Below, piece after piece: positions 1 to 7,692 of a stretch of DNA of 36,566 nucleotides (positions are counted from its first letter, which is position 1; each line of letters begins with the position of its first letter). The notes under the pieces were generated by a model. It was given only the letters and a program-made list of their open reading frames with translations, was not told the origin of the DNA and did not search any database. This stretch comes from Bacillota bacterium (GTDB taxonomy: Bacteria > Bacillota > Sulfobacillia > Sulfobacillales > Sulfobacillaceae), in contig JAJZAN010000025.1 of NCBI GenBank assembly GCA_021799435.1, forward strand, positions 1 through 36,566, in the 5' to 3' direction. A program made the translations under genes and the position numbers.

Positions 1-164
1 CAGGGCGATTCGAAGGCACCTTGCGGCACTGATCGCACGTGTATCTATCCGGCCGTTAGGCCTTCAAAACCATAGGATCAGCGCTCTTAGACGTCTCCAT
101 GAACGACGGCGGTTCCGCTCTATTGCCCCGTGGCGGCAGCCTCATCCCCCTATTTTACATTTCG

Positions 165-194
165 TTTGCATATTTATTCTTTATATTGTATATT
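165..194 (+). promoter_or_regulatory. putative argFGH promoter
   Basis: A -35-like TTTGCA (165-170) is followed after 18 bases by TATATT (189-194). The predicted RNA start is near 201, just ahead of the GGGAGG ribosome site at 211-216. The AT-rich block stands out from its GC-rich surroundings. The call rests on motif matching only. Confidence 0.5.
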
Positions 195-198
195 CTTT
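166..198 (+). promoter_or_regulatory. putative tandem ArgR operator (ARG boxes)
   Basis: Two similar blocks, TTGCATATTTATTCT (166-180) and TTGTATATTCTTT (186-198), begin 20 bases apart and overlap the predicted argF promoter. Read on the other strand, the first gives GAATAAATATGCA, one mismatch from the core of the Bacillus ARG box (GAATAAAAATKCA). Tandem boxes about two helical turns apart are usual for arginine repressors. The position suggests arginine-dependent repression of argFGH. No argR gene is in the window. Confidence 0.45.
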
Positions 199-221
199 CG
201 CATCCACTATGGGAGGCGAAT

Positions 222-1208
222 GTGAACATGGTGCAAACTTTAGCCTATAACGAAACATTAAAGAATCGATCGGTGTTGTCGTTGATGGAATGGTCTCCGG
301 CAGAAATTCAGCGTGTGCTGTACACGGCCCGGGTGATGAAGCAAGAACCCCACTCTCCGGCATTCCGCCATGCCTTGGAAGGCCAGCATGTGGCCCTGTT
401 GTTTGAGCTTCCCTCCACCCGTACCCGCATCTCCTTCCAAGTCGCCATTCAAAGTCTTGGCGCTTCGGCTGTAGTCTTGGACTGGAACCAAAGCCAATTG
501 GGGCGGGGGGAGCCCATTCGGGACACCGCCCGCGTCTTGTCTCGCTATGTATCGGGTGTCGTAGCGCGGGTGCGGGAGCACGAAACCCTGCAGGAATGGC
601 GCCGTTGGAGCCGAAGTCCGGTATTCAACGCGCTCACCAACCGGATGCATCCGTTCCAGGTGCTGGCGGATGTCATGACCATTTGGGAGCGCTTCGGCCA
701 CATGGCAGGGCTTAAGATCGCCTACCTGGGGGACGGCAACAACATGGCGAACTCCTATTTGGTATTGGGCGCCAAATTGGGATTTGACGTGTGGATCGCC
801 ACGCCCCCCGCCTTTCAGCCGGCTCGCGATGTCGTCACATGGGCAGAGCAAGAGGCGCAGCTCACGGGGGGACGCATCCATCTGACCGCCGATCCCCTGG
901 AGGCAGTCCACCAGGCCGATGTCGTCGTAACCGACGTGTTCCTGTCGATGGCTGACGACCCGGAGCTCAATCAGCTCAAGCACCAGCAAATGGCGCCCTT
1001 TCAAGTCACGCCCGAGCTGATGTCCCGCGCCAAGCCGAACGCCATCTTTCTCCATTGTCTGCCCGCCCATCGCGGGGAAGAAGTGGCCGAAGAGGTGTTG
1101 GAAGGGCCCCAATCGGCCGTATTTGACGAGGCTGAGAATCGCCTCTGGGTGCAGAAAAGTGTTTTGTATCACGTCTTGGCCGATACGTCGGCCGTATTGG
1201 GAGGCTGA
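222..1208 (+). CDS. argF: ornithine carbamoyltransferase
   Basis: Catalyses ornithine + carbamoyl phosphate to citrulline + phosphate, a cytoplasmic step of arginine synthesis. The family motifs are visible in order: the carbamoyl-phosphate loop PSTRTR, HPFQ, the ornithine-domain NNMANS, and the diagnostic HCLPAHRGEEV with the catalytic Cys. The SMG loop typical of the family reads SMAD. The open frame runs upstream to 99, but those codons cross the promoter and encode a hydrophobic stretch unlike the family. GTG at 222 lies 5 bases after GGGAGG and ATG at 228 lies 11 bases after it, so either could be used. The protein is about 328 aa, close to the family norm. argG follows after 3 bases. 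Confidence 0.93.
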   Translation: MNMVQTLAYNETLKNRSVLSLMEWSPAEIQRVLYTARVMKQEPHSPAFRHALEGQHVALLFELPSTRTRISFQVAIQSLGASAVVLDWNQSQLGRGEPIRDTARVLSRYVSGVVARVREHETLQEWRRWSRSPVFNALTNRMHPFQVLADVMTIWERFGHMAGLKIAYLGDGNNMANSYLVLGAKLGFDVWIATPPAFQPARDVVTWAEQEAQLTGGRIHLTADPLEAVHQADVVVTDVFLSMADDPELNQLKHQQMAPFQVTPELMSRAKPNAIFLHCLPAHRGEEVAEEVLEGPQSAVFDEAENRLWVQKSVLYHVLADTSAVLGG

Positions 1209-1211
1209 ACC

Positions 1212-2414
1212 ATGCGGATTGCACTGGCATATTCCGGGGGATTAGACACCTCGGTGATCATTCCCTGGCTGAAAGAACGGTATCAGGCCAAAGTTCTGGC
1301 TGTGGCAGTCAATGTGGGCCAGGCGGATGATTTTCTTCGGCTGCGTGACAAGGCGCTTCGGTCGGGGGCCGACGACGTCTGGATCCCCGACTGCCGCCAG
1401 GAGTTTTTGGAAGAGTACGCGTTCCCCATGGTGCAGGCACAAGCGCGCTACGAAGGCACATATCTCCTGGGCACCGCCATCGCCCGCCCGCTCATCGCTT
1501 CCAAGCTGGTGGAGGGAGCATCCCGGTATCAAGCGGACGCCGTCGCCCATGGCGCGACCGGCAAAGGCAACGACCAGGTGCGATTTGAAGTCGGGGTGAT
1601 GGCCCTCAATCCGTCGTTGGCCATTATTGCCCCCTGGCGTCTCTGGGACTTAAAGGGGCGCTTAGACGAAATGCGCTACGCGGCCGAACACGGCGTGCCC
1701 GTCGATTCCACGCCCGCCTCCCCCTATTCGCGCGACGAAAACCTGTGGCATGTGAGCCACGAAGGCGGCATCCTTGAGGATCCAACGGCGCCCGTCCCAG
1801 ACGATGTCTACACCTGGACGGCGTCGCCTGAAAAGGCGCCAGACGATGCCGAACAGGTCCACGTCACCTTCGACAAAGGGCGCCCCGTCAGTCTGAATGG
1901 CACACCCATGGATGCTCCGCAGTTAGTCTCGGCTTTGAATGAGGCCGGCGCACGGCACGGGGTGGGGCGCCTGACCTTGGTGGAAAACCGTCTGGTGGGG
2001 ATTAAATCGCGAGGCGTCTATGAAACACCCGGCGGCACCATTCTCTATGCAGCCCATCACGCGCTCACCACCTTGACGTGGGATCGTGAACTGGCGGCCT
2101 TCATGCGCGATCTGGGAAACCGTTTAGCCCGCCTGGTCTATGATGGGCTCTGGTTCTCACCGCTTCGGGCCACCCTCACCCAAGCGGCCGCTGTGGCCAA
2201 TGCTTCGGTGTCCGGCACAGTCACCGTTAAACTGTACAAGGGTCAGGCCGAGGCGACCGCCGTACACGACGTGCCCCAGTCTCTCTACTCGCCAGAACTG
2301 GCTACCTTCGAAACCAGTCAGTTCGACCATCAAGATGCGGGCGGCTTCATCCGCTTGTGGGGCCTCTCCAGCCAGATCCATGGCCAGGTTTCCCGGCAAA
2401 CGGTGACGTCATGA
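1212..2414 (+). CDS. argG: argininosuccinate synthase
   Basis: Joins citrulline and aspartate with ATP to make argininosuccinate, the step after ArgF. The N-terminal PP-loop ATP motif AYSGGLDTS is at residues 6-14, and GATGKGNDQVRF, typical of the citrulline/aspartate site, follows around residue 115. At 400 aa the length is normal for the family. The start is fixed by GGGAGG at 1199-1204, inside the end of argF, 7 bases before the ATG. The stop overlaps the argH start as ATGA, so translation of the three genes is probably coupled. Confidence 0.96.
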   Translation: MRIALAYSGGLDTSVIIPWLKERYQAKVLAVAVNVGQADDFLRLRDKALRSGADDVWIPDCRQEFLEEYAFPMVQAQARYEGTYLLGTAIARPLIASKLVEGASRYQADAVAHGATGKGNDQVRFEVGVMALNPSLAIIAPWRLWDLKGRLDEMRYAAEHGVPVDSTPASPYSRDENLWHVSHEGGILEDPTAPVPDDVYTWTASPEKAPDDAEQVHVTFDKGRPVSLNGTPMDAPQLVSALNEAGARHGVGRLTLVENRLVGIKSRGVYETPGGTILYAAHHALTTLTWDRELAAFMRDLGNRLARLVYDGLWFSPLRATLTQAAAVANASVSGTVTVKLYKGQAEATAVHDVPQSLYSPELATFETSQFDHQDAGGFIRLWGLSSQIHGQVSRQTVTS

Positions 2415-3814
2415 GCGGTATGGCCCGCGGTAAACGGTTTGAGGGCGGCTTGCGGCCCGAAGTGCAACAGTTCCTCGCCTCTGCCGGGTTTGATTGGCGG
2501 CTCCTTGGCGACGATGTGGCCGGTTCGCTGGCTCACGTGCAGATGTTGTCCGAGGCCGGCATCATCGAGCCGGGTTTAGCGGAACCACTGCAGCAGGCGC
2601 TGGCCCAAGTTCGAGCGGAGTGGGAAGCGGGCCAATTCAAGCCTGACAGCCTGTGGGAAGACGTGCACATGAATGTCGAAGGGCGCCTTCACCAGATTTT
2701 GGGACCTGAGGCGGGTTTTTTGCACACGGCTCGCAGTCGGAACGACCAAGTCGCCCTGGATATGCACCTCTACCTCCGCCGCCACGAGCAGGTCATGGCG
2801 GATAAACTCGGCGAGCTGCTCCAGACCCTGGCGAGTCTCGCCCGCCGGACCCTCGATGTCATGATGCCCGGCTATACGCACTTGCAGCCTGCTCAGCCGG
2901 TACGCATGGCCCACCATTGGATGGCTTACGCCGCCATGTTCCAGCGGGACCTGGAACGGCTGCACGACGCGCGGAAAAGGGTTGACATGTCGCCACTAGG
3001 GGCGGGAGCCCTGGCGGGCACCCCCTATCCCACCGATCCGGAAACGCCCCGCACACTGTTGGGCTTTTCGCGGCTTTATGCCAACTCCATCGATGCCGTC
3101 TCGGATCGCGACTATTGTTTGGAATATCTGGCCTGGGCCAGCATCTTCATGGTTCACGTCAGTCGGCTCAGCGAAGAACTGGTGCTGTGGTCAAGCCGCG
3201 AGTTCGGCTTTTTAAGCCTAGGCGACGGCTACAGCACCGGCTCATCCATCATGCCGCAGAAGAAAAACCCCGACACTGCGGAACTCCTGCGGGGCAAGAG
3301 CGGCCGCGTGTTTGGCCACTTGATGGGGCTCTTGACGGTCATGAAAGGGCTGCCGCTGGCGTACAACTCCGATATGCAGGAAGACAAAGAGGCGGTCTTT
3401 GACACCGTTGATACGGTCGAGGCGGTTCTGGACATCCTGCCCGGACTTCTCGAGCATCTGACGTTTAACGAGGAGCGTCTTTTAGCGCAGGCTGCCGCAC
3501 ATTACAGCAACGCCACCGATCTCGCCGATCGATTGGCACAGACGGGCATCCCCTTTCGCCAAGCCCACCATCGGGTCGGAGGGTTGGTGCGTGAACTGCT
3601 GCAAGCGGGTTACGAAGGCTTCGACGCTGTGCCGGAGAATATCTGGGTCTCACTCGCGCCCGATATTCCCTATGTCTGGCTTAACGCGCTGACACCGGTA
3701 GCGCTGGTGGAGCAGCGCCGCCAACCGTTCGGGACAGCGCGCCGGGCGGTGCTGCAACAGATAGCGCAGTTGGAGCAATGGGTAAGCAACGCTCCCTCAG
3801 CGACAGCGCCCTGA
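2411..3814 (+). CDS. argH: argininosuccinate lyase
   Basis: Splits argininosuccinate into arginine and fumarate, the last step of the pathway. The fumarase/aspartase-superfamily signature GSSIMPQKKNP is present (flexible loop with the catalytic Ser), with HTARSRNDQV and TPGYTHLQPAQP-like sites ahead of it. ATG at 2411 overlaps the argG stop. ATG at 2420 (MARGKRFEGG) is an alternative, and neither has a strong ribosome site, which fits coupled translation. The predicted protein is 467 aa, normal for the family. It is the last gene of the arginine operon. Confidence 0.95.
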   Translation: MSGMARGKRFEGGLRPEVQQFLASAGFDWRLLGDDVAGSLAHVQMLSEAGIIEPGLAEPLQQALAQVRAEWEAGQFKPDSLWEDVHMNVEGRLHQILGPEAGFLHTARSRNDQVALDMHLYLRRHEQVMADKLGELLQTLASLARRTLDVMMPGYTHLQPAQPVRMAHHWMAYAAMFQRDLERLHDARKRVDMSPLGAGALAGTPYPTDPETPRTLLGFSRLYANSIDAVSDRDYCLEYLAWASIFMVHVSRLSEELVLWSSREFGFLSLGDGYSTGSSIMPQKKNPDTAELLRGKSGRVFGHLMGLLTVMKGLPLAYNSDMQEDKEAVFDTVDTVEAVLDILPGLLEHLTFNEERLLAQAAAHYSNATDLADRLAQTGIPFRQAHHRVGGLVRELLQAGYEGFDAVPENIWVSLAPDIPYVWLNALTPVALVEQRRQPFGTARRAVLQQIAQLEQWVSNAPSATAP

Positions 3815-4090
3815 TTGCTCGGGCGCCTCAAGGCAGGGAGAGGGGTGTGTGCGCCATGGGGATTCACACCATGACGCCCCACGCGTCTCCTGACTGAATA
3901 TGGCCTTAAGCACCTCGCCCAGAGTCTGGTTTCTGCAGGACAGCACCATGCATACCGGGTGGCCCCTCCATCACCCCGTTCTATTTTTTTCACTGCGTGA
4001 TTGTACACCTCTCAGCGCACCGCTCGGGCTGGCACCGCCGTCCACATAGGTTATTACGCCAACAGCCCCCAGAGTGGCTGCAGCGAGACA
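3815..4090. other. intergenic region after argH; weak terminator only
   Basis: No gene is supported here. It contains a hairpin GGTGTG/CACACC (3844-3849 with 3865-3870) and a short GGGTG/CACCC stem (3957-3961 with 3972-3976) followed by CGTTCTATTTTTTT up to 3990. The latter is a plausible but imperfect terminator for argFGH. The rest resembles no element I can name. Confidence 0.35.
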
Positions 4091-5125
4091 TCACTCGGCT
4101 AAGGATCCAGAATCGGGAAATCCGGCTTGGCGAAATGGAAAACGGCTTTTTACATAAGCATCAATGAGCGGTGGAATGAGGAACCAAATGGCAAATCCCG
4201 CCACCCATCGGTCGCGGAGCAAGCCAAAAGCCGCCGCAGAAATGGCAAGCGCCAACATGCCCGCTAAGCATTTCGAACCCCAGCCCCAGGGGCGAAACAT
4301 GTACAGTTGGGATCGACGCAGCCATGCCCACAGCACGAAGAGGCCGGCCGTCTGCCCCAACACCCACACCGACACACCGAAAACGAGCGCTGTCCCCGGC
4401 ACCAGGGCCATGAAAAACGCCAAAATGACGGCCGCAATGCGACCACGCGGTTTTACCTGGAATGGCCCTGACACAGCCCATCCCCAGAGCCACAGGGCGG
4501 ATGCGATGAGCACCCGATGATCTGGAAGAAATGCTGGCAGCGCCACACGCCAACCTACCCCCAAAATCAATCCCGCCCCGAGACAGACCAGCGGCCACAC
4601 CAGTCGAGTCCCGCTTCGCTCGGGATGGGGCAAAAACTCCGGCCAACTCAAGATGACCAGGGCGATGCCTGCCAGTCCCACAGCGGGCGGCGGGCTCCCA
4701 AGCGCCCCCCATCCCCACCACAGCACCAAAAACCCCGCTGTTCCGGCGCTGCCCAGCCCCCAACTCCACCGTCGATTCGGGAGGAATGCCCCGACGGCCA
4801 GCAGGAGCACAAGAGCGGAACTCACAATCCTCGAGGGCCCCACGCTATGCCATCCGGCGTGAAAAATCAGCCCCAAGAGCCAGGCCGGCGCCAGCAAACG
4901 CCCGAGAGGACGCCATATGGAAAACCAGGTCCACACGCGCCCGCCTTCGCCCTGCCAGCGGGCCGGGCCGGCCGCAGAGAATTGCAACTCTCCCCACATC
5001 AGTGCCGATGCACAAAGAACCGCCAGACCCAGCGCGGCCCATGGCCACCACTCGGTCGGGCGGTTGGTGGCCATGGCTGCGCCCAGAGCGGTCCCGCCGA
5101 TTCCGACTGCCCGTCCCACACGCAT
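4091..5125 (-). CDS. polytopic membrane protein of unknown function
   Basis: I do not recognise the family. The protein is about 344 aa and extremely hydrophobic, rich in Trp, Gly and Ala, with roughly ten predicted membrane segments and short charged loops. No ATPase, protease or transporter signature is visible. ATG at 5125 sits 9 bases after GGAGG, whereas the in-frame ATG at 5131 is only 3 bases from it, so 5125 is preferred. It begins 50 bases downstream of the deacetylase on the same strand with no terminator between, so the two are probably co-transcribed. A role in spore or envelope biology is inferred only from that neighbour and its promoter. Confidence 0.7.
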   Translation of the reverse strand: MRVGRAVGIGGTALGAAMATNRPTEWWPWAALGLAVLCASALMWGELQFSAAGPARWQGEGGRVWTWFSIWRPLGRLLAPAWLLGLIFHAGWHSVGPSRIVSSALVLLLAVGAFLPNRRWSWGLGSAGTAGFLVLWWGWGALGSPPPAVGLAGIALVILSWPEFLPHPERSGTRLVWPLVCLGAGLILGVGWRVALPAFLPDHRVLIASALWLWGWAVSGPFQVKPRGRIAAVILAFFMALVPGTALVFGVSVWVLGQTAGLFVLWAWLRRSQLYMFRPWGWGSKCLAGMLALAISAAAFGLLRDRWVAGFAIWFLIPPLIDAYVKSRFPFRQAGFPDSGSLAE

Positions 5126-5175
5126 CGACATCCCCCTCCACAGCTTATGGCCGGGAATGCCGATGTGTGCCTGTC

Positions 5176-5877
5176 TCAGCGATGGGAGGAAAACTTCTCC
5201 AGTTTGAGCATTTGCGAGACGGTGTCGAACTTGTATCCCTGTTTCTTCAATTCCGGAACGATGGTCTTGACGGCATCCACCGTTGCTTGGGAGGAATTGG
5301 GACCATCGTGGAAGATGATGATGGAGCCGGGCTGAATCTGCTTCATGACCTTGTCGGCCATCTCCTGGCCTGAGTACTTGCGGCGCCAGTCGCGCGTATC
5401 AATGGACCAGCCAATCACTTTGTAACCCATCTCGCCCAAGACCCGCAAGGCCGTGGTATCCGACGCCCCGGCAGGCAGGCGGTAGACGGTCGGTTTAGGG
5501 ACCCCCAGCGAGGTAAACAGGGCCTCATTCTGCTGAATCTCCTGTTTCACCGCGTTCGCATCCTTATTGCGGAGAATGATGTGTTGGTAGCCATGGCTGC
5601 CAATCTCCATCTTGGCGTCCACCTCGGATTTTAAGAGCTCGGGACGCTGGATCGCATGGCTGCCAATGACGAAAAACGTCGCCGGTACGTGGTTATCCTC
5701 CAAGACTTGAAGAACCTTGGGAGTCCACGAACGAGTAGGACCGTCGTCAAATGTCAGGGCCGCAACTTTCTGGGTGGTGAGGACTTGCTTAATGATGGGC
5801 GCTGGCCGGGTGACCACTGCATGGTGAAATGGGAACCACGAAAACAGCGTCGCCAGCAGAAAACTTGCCAGGCGCAT
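5176..5877 (-). CDS. polysaccharide deacetylase (NodB domain), PdaB-like
   Basis: Likely a metal-dependent deacetylase acting on peptidoglycan or another N-acetylated polysaccharide outside the membrane. An N-terminal hydrophobic segment (residues 1-22) acts as signal or anchor. NodB motifs are in order: TFDDGP (42-47, catalytic and metal Asp), SHGYQH (94-99, metal His), RLPAG (133-137), DTRDW (160-164) and IIFHDG (187-192). At 233 aa it matches the short sporulation-type deacetylases (PdaB/YlxY-like) better than larger enzymes, but that subfamily assignment is inferred. The ribosome site is weak: AGGA abuts the ATG and GGGGG lies 11 bases away. A possible forespore promoter lies just upstream. 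Confidence 0.85.
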   Translation of the reverse strand: MRLASFLLATLFSWFPFHHAVVTRPAPIIKQVLTTQKVAALTFDDGPTRSWTPKVLQVLEDNHVPATFFVIGSHAIQRPELLKSEVDAKMEIGSHGYQHIILRNKDANAVKQEIQQNEALFTSLGVPKPTVYRLPAGASDTTALRVLGEMGYKVIGWSIDTRDWRRKYSGQEMADKVMKQIQPGSIIIFHDGPNSSQATVDAVKTIVPELKKQGYKFDTVSQMLKLEKFSSHR

Positions 5878-5913
5878 TCCTGTTCAATCCCCCTTTTGAC
5901 GCGAAGTCGCGGT

Positions 5914-5943
5914 TAGCATGCTCCGCCGGTCTCCATCCAATGC
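5914..5943 (-). promoter_or_regulatory. possible sigma-G/sigma-F promoter of the deacetylase
   Basis: Read on the minus strand, GCATT (5943-5939) is followed after exactly 18 bases by CATGCTA (5920-5914). The known forespore sigma-G consensus is GHATR, 18 bases, then CATNNTA, so only the last -35 base differs. It ends 36 bases before the deacetylase ATG. Sigma-A-like boxes at this place are poor. Confidence 0.4.
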
Positions 5944-5997
5944 AGGAGGAATTCGCGTCTGCGCGGCGAACTGAGAGGACAGAAAGGGGTCAACGCC

Positions 5998-6756
5998 ATG
6001 CCAGAACTTATGATTATTCCCGTCGGGCACTTCGATTCGGATGTGTCCGTGCTGTCACCCGACGTCCCGACCGGGCAGCGGTTTCGCATTCCCGTATACA
6101 CCTACTTGATAAAGACCAACAACGGTCTAGTCTTATTCGATACCGGCTGCTCCCATCAGTGCCGCACCGATCCCGCGGGCCTCCTGGGAGCGGATACGGT
6201 TCCCTTTTTGACCCCTGATTTGGCCCCGCAGGATCACATCCAGACCCAGTTGGAGAAGATCGGCGTCCAACCGCAAGACGTAGATTTGGTGGCCAATTCC
6301 CATCTGCACTTCGACCACGCCGGGGGAAACGAGGCGTTCCCCACCAACCAGTTCGGCATCCAGCGGGCTGAATGGGAAGCCGCTCAGACCGATTCCCACA
6401 CCTATCCGGATCCGGCCTTCCGACCGGGCTCTGCGGCGCGCATCACCTTATTTGAGGGCGACACCGAGCTGGCCCCCGGGGTCACCTTAATCTCCACTCC
6501 AGGGCACACCTTGGGCCATCAGTCGCTGCTTCTCGAACTGAACGACGGCCCCGTATTGATTACGTCCGATGCCGTCTACACCCGCGGCCACTTCTCTGTC
6601 GACCACATTGGAGCATCGAAGAATATGGAACTCGCCCGCGGATCCGTCACCCGCCTGTTGCAATTGGCCGAAGACGGCGCGCGGCCCTTTTTCAGCCACG
6701 ATCCCCATCAAGTCGATCGGGAAGGCTGGAAGCTTGCCCCCTATTGGTACCAATAG
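5998..6756 (+). CDS. metallo-beta-lactamase-fold hydrolase, N-acyl homoserine lactonase-like
   Basis: A dinuclear zinc hydrolase of the MBL fold, 252 aa, the length of AiiA-type lactonases. Metal ligands are visible: HLHFDHAGG (H102, H104, D106, H107), H170 in TPGHTLGHQ, D191 in SDAVYT and H234 in FSHDP. The Tyr in SDAVYT falls at position 194, where AiiA has its catalytic Tyr, which favours lactonase activity. The true substrate (acyl-homoserine lactone or another lactone) cannot be read from sequence. AAAGGGG precedes the ATG. The gene diverges from the deacetylase and ends at a terminator shared with codY. Confidence 0.8.
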   Translation: MPELMIIPVGHFDSDVSVLSPDVPTGQRFRIPVYTYLIKTNNGLVLFDTGCSHQCRTDPAGLLGADTVPFLTPDLAPQDHIQTQLEKIGVQPQDVDLVANSHLHFDHAGGNEAFPTNQFGIQRAEWEAAQTDSHTYPDPAFRPGSAARITLFEGDTELAPGVTLISTPGHTLGHQSLLLELNDGPVLITSDAVYTRGHFSVDHIGASKNMELARGSVTRLLQLAEDGARPFFSHDPHQVDREGWKLAPYWYQ

Positions 6757-6768
6757 GGCAAGAAATAC

Positions 6769-6800
6769 AAAAGAGGCCCAGGGTTTCCCAGGCCTCTTTT
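6769..6800. terminator. bidirectional intrinsic terminator between lactonase and codY
   Basis: AAAAGAGGCC (6769-6778) pairs perfectly with GGCCTCTTTT (6791-6800). The A and T tails make it a good terminator on both strands. The lactonase gene (+) and codY (-) converge on it. Confidence 0.85.
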
Positions 6801-6814
6801 GCATGCGGCACTGT

Positions 6815-7603
6815 TTAGCGCTGCAGCTTCTTCAGCTCTCCCAACAACCGGTCATTCAAGACCCGGATATGGGTGCCCTTCATACCCAATGACCGCGATT
6901 CAATCACGCCAGCCGATTCAAACTTGCGCAGCGCGTTCACGATGACCGAGCGGGTAATGCCCACCCGGTCCGCAATCTTCGAGGCAACCAAGAGTCCTTC
7001 CGGGCCCCCCAACTCCTCGAAGATATGCTGAACGGCTTCCAATTCTGAATAGGACAGCGTGTCTATGGCCACCTTCACGGCCGCCTTCTTGCGGGCTTCC
7101 ATCTCCAGCTCGTCCGATTTGGAGCGCAGAATCTCCATCGCCGCCACGGTGGCGCCGAACTCTGCCAAAATCAGATCTTCATCATCGAACTCGCGGCCGA
7201 AACGGGAGATCACCAGCGTACCCAGGCGATCTCCGCCGCCGTTGACCGGAACAATGGTGGTAATCTTGTTTTCGTAGATGCACGGCGTGTCGTGGAAGAA
7301 TACACACTGCCGCTTTTCCTGGGAGACATTGGGGTGGGTCTCATCCACCTTCAGCAACCCTTGGTTATACGATTGCGGAAAAACTTCCGGTCCCAGCACT
7401 TCACGAACCATCACATCACACTCAAAAGAATCCAACAGCGAGTATCCCAAAATCTTTCCTCGCCGACTCACCACGTACACGTTCGACTGGATGAGCTCAC
7501 TCAGGATCTTGGCCATTTCCTCGAAATTAACTGGATGGCCAGCCGAGCGCTGCAAGAGCCGGTTAATACGCCGGGTCTTGTCTAGAAGCTTTTCCAACGA
7601 CAT
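6815..7603 (-). CDS. codY: GTP-sensing global transcriptional repressor CodY
   Basis: CodY represses amino-acid biosynthesis and stationary-phase genes when GTP and branched-chain amino acids are high. The protein aligns along its length with Bacillus CodY: an N-terminal GAF-type effector domain ([37 protein letters not shown]) and a C-terminal winged helix with the near-invariant [21 protein letters not shown] split over residues 210-235. ATG at 7603 is preferred because AGGGAG precedes it and Bacillus CodY starts at the same place; the longer GTG start at 7615 has no ribosome site. The protein is 262 aa. It is last in the Firmicutes hslVU-codY cluster but has its own promoter. Confidence 0.96.
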   Translation of the reverse strand: MSLEKLLDKTRRINRLLQRSAGHPVNFEEMAKILSELIQSNVYVVSRRGKILGYSLLDSFECDVMVREVLGPEVFPQSYNQGLLKVDETHPNVSQEKRQCVFFHDTPCIYENKITTIVPVNGGGDRLGTLVISRFGREFDDEDLILAEFGATVAAMEILRSKSDELEMEARKKAAVKVAIDTLSYSELEAVQHIFEELGGPEGLLVASKIADRVGITRSVIVNALRKFESAGVIESRSLGMKGTHIRVLNDRLLGELKKLQR

Positions 7604-7646
7604 CGTCTCCCTCACTTCGACAGGACCAAATTTTTTTCACCAGATA

Positions 7647-7655
7647 ATTATATCA
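7647..7655 (-). promoter_or_regulatory. extended -10 promoter of codY
   Basis: On the minus strand TGATATAAT gives a perfect TATAAT (7652-7647) with the TGn extension, about 45 bases before the codY ATG. No good -35 is seen, which is common for extended -10 promoters. It implies codY can be transcribed separately from hslU, whose stop is at 7693. Confidence 0.55.
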
Positions 7656-7692
7656 CGACGAAGTGCGGAAAGGTCGTAACGAAAACAAAAAT

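Noticed and set aside
99-221. N-terminal extension of argF with a membrane-like segment
   Set aside because: These codons span the predicted promoter and ArgR boxes and are AT-rich noncoding sequence. The family start and ribosome site lie at 222/228.
258-1172. 304-codon minus-strand frame opposite argF
   Set aside because: The plus strand encodes all OTC motifs. The opposing frame has no family similarity and is rich in His/Arg/Gly, as antisense shadows are.
3857-3895. AGTCAGGAGAC and GGTGTGAATCC on the minus strand, resembling cobalamin riboswitch boxes
   Set aside because: The two boxes are in the wrong order, the rest of the aptamer is missing, and no gene lies downstream on that strand in the right place.
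4517-5335. Long plus-strand frame opposite the membrane protein and deacetylase
   Set aside because: Its composition is Pro/Gln/Arg-rich and low in complexity, and it crosses two minus-strand genes and their intergenic gap.
7616-7692. CodY-box-like GAATTTTTG upstream of codY
   Set aside because: Only the left half resembles AATTTTCWGAAAATT; the right half does not match, so autoregulation is not supported.
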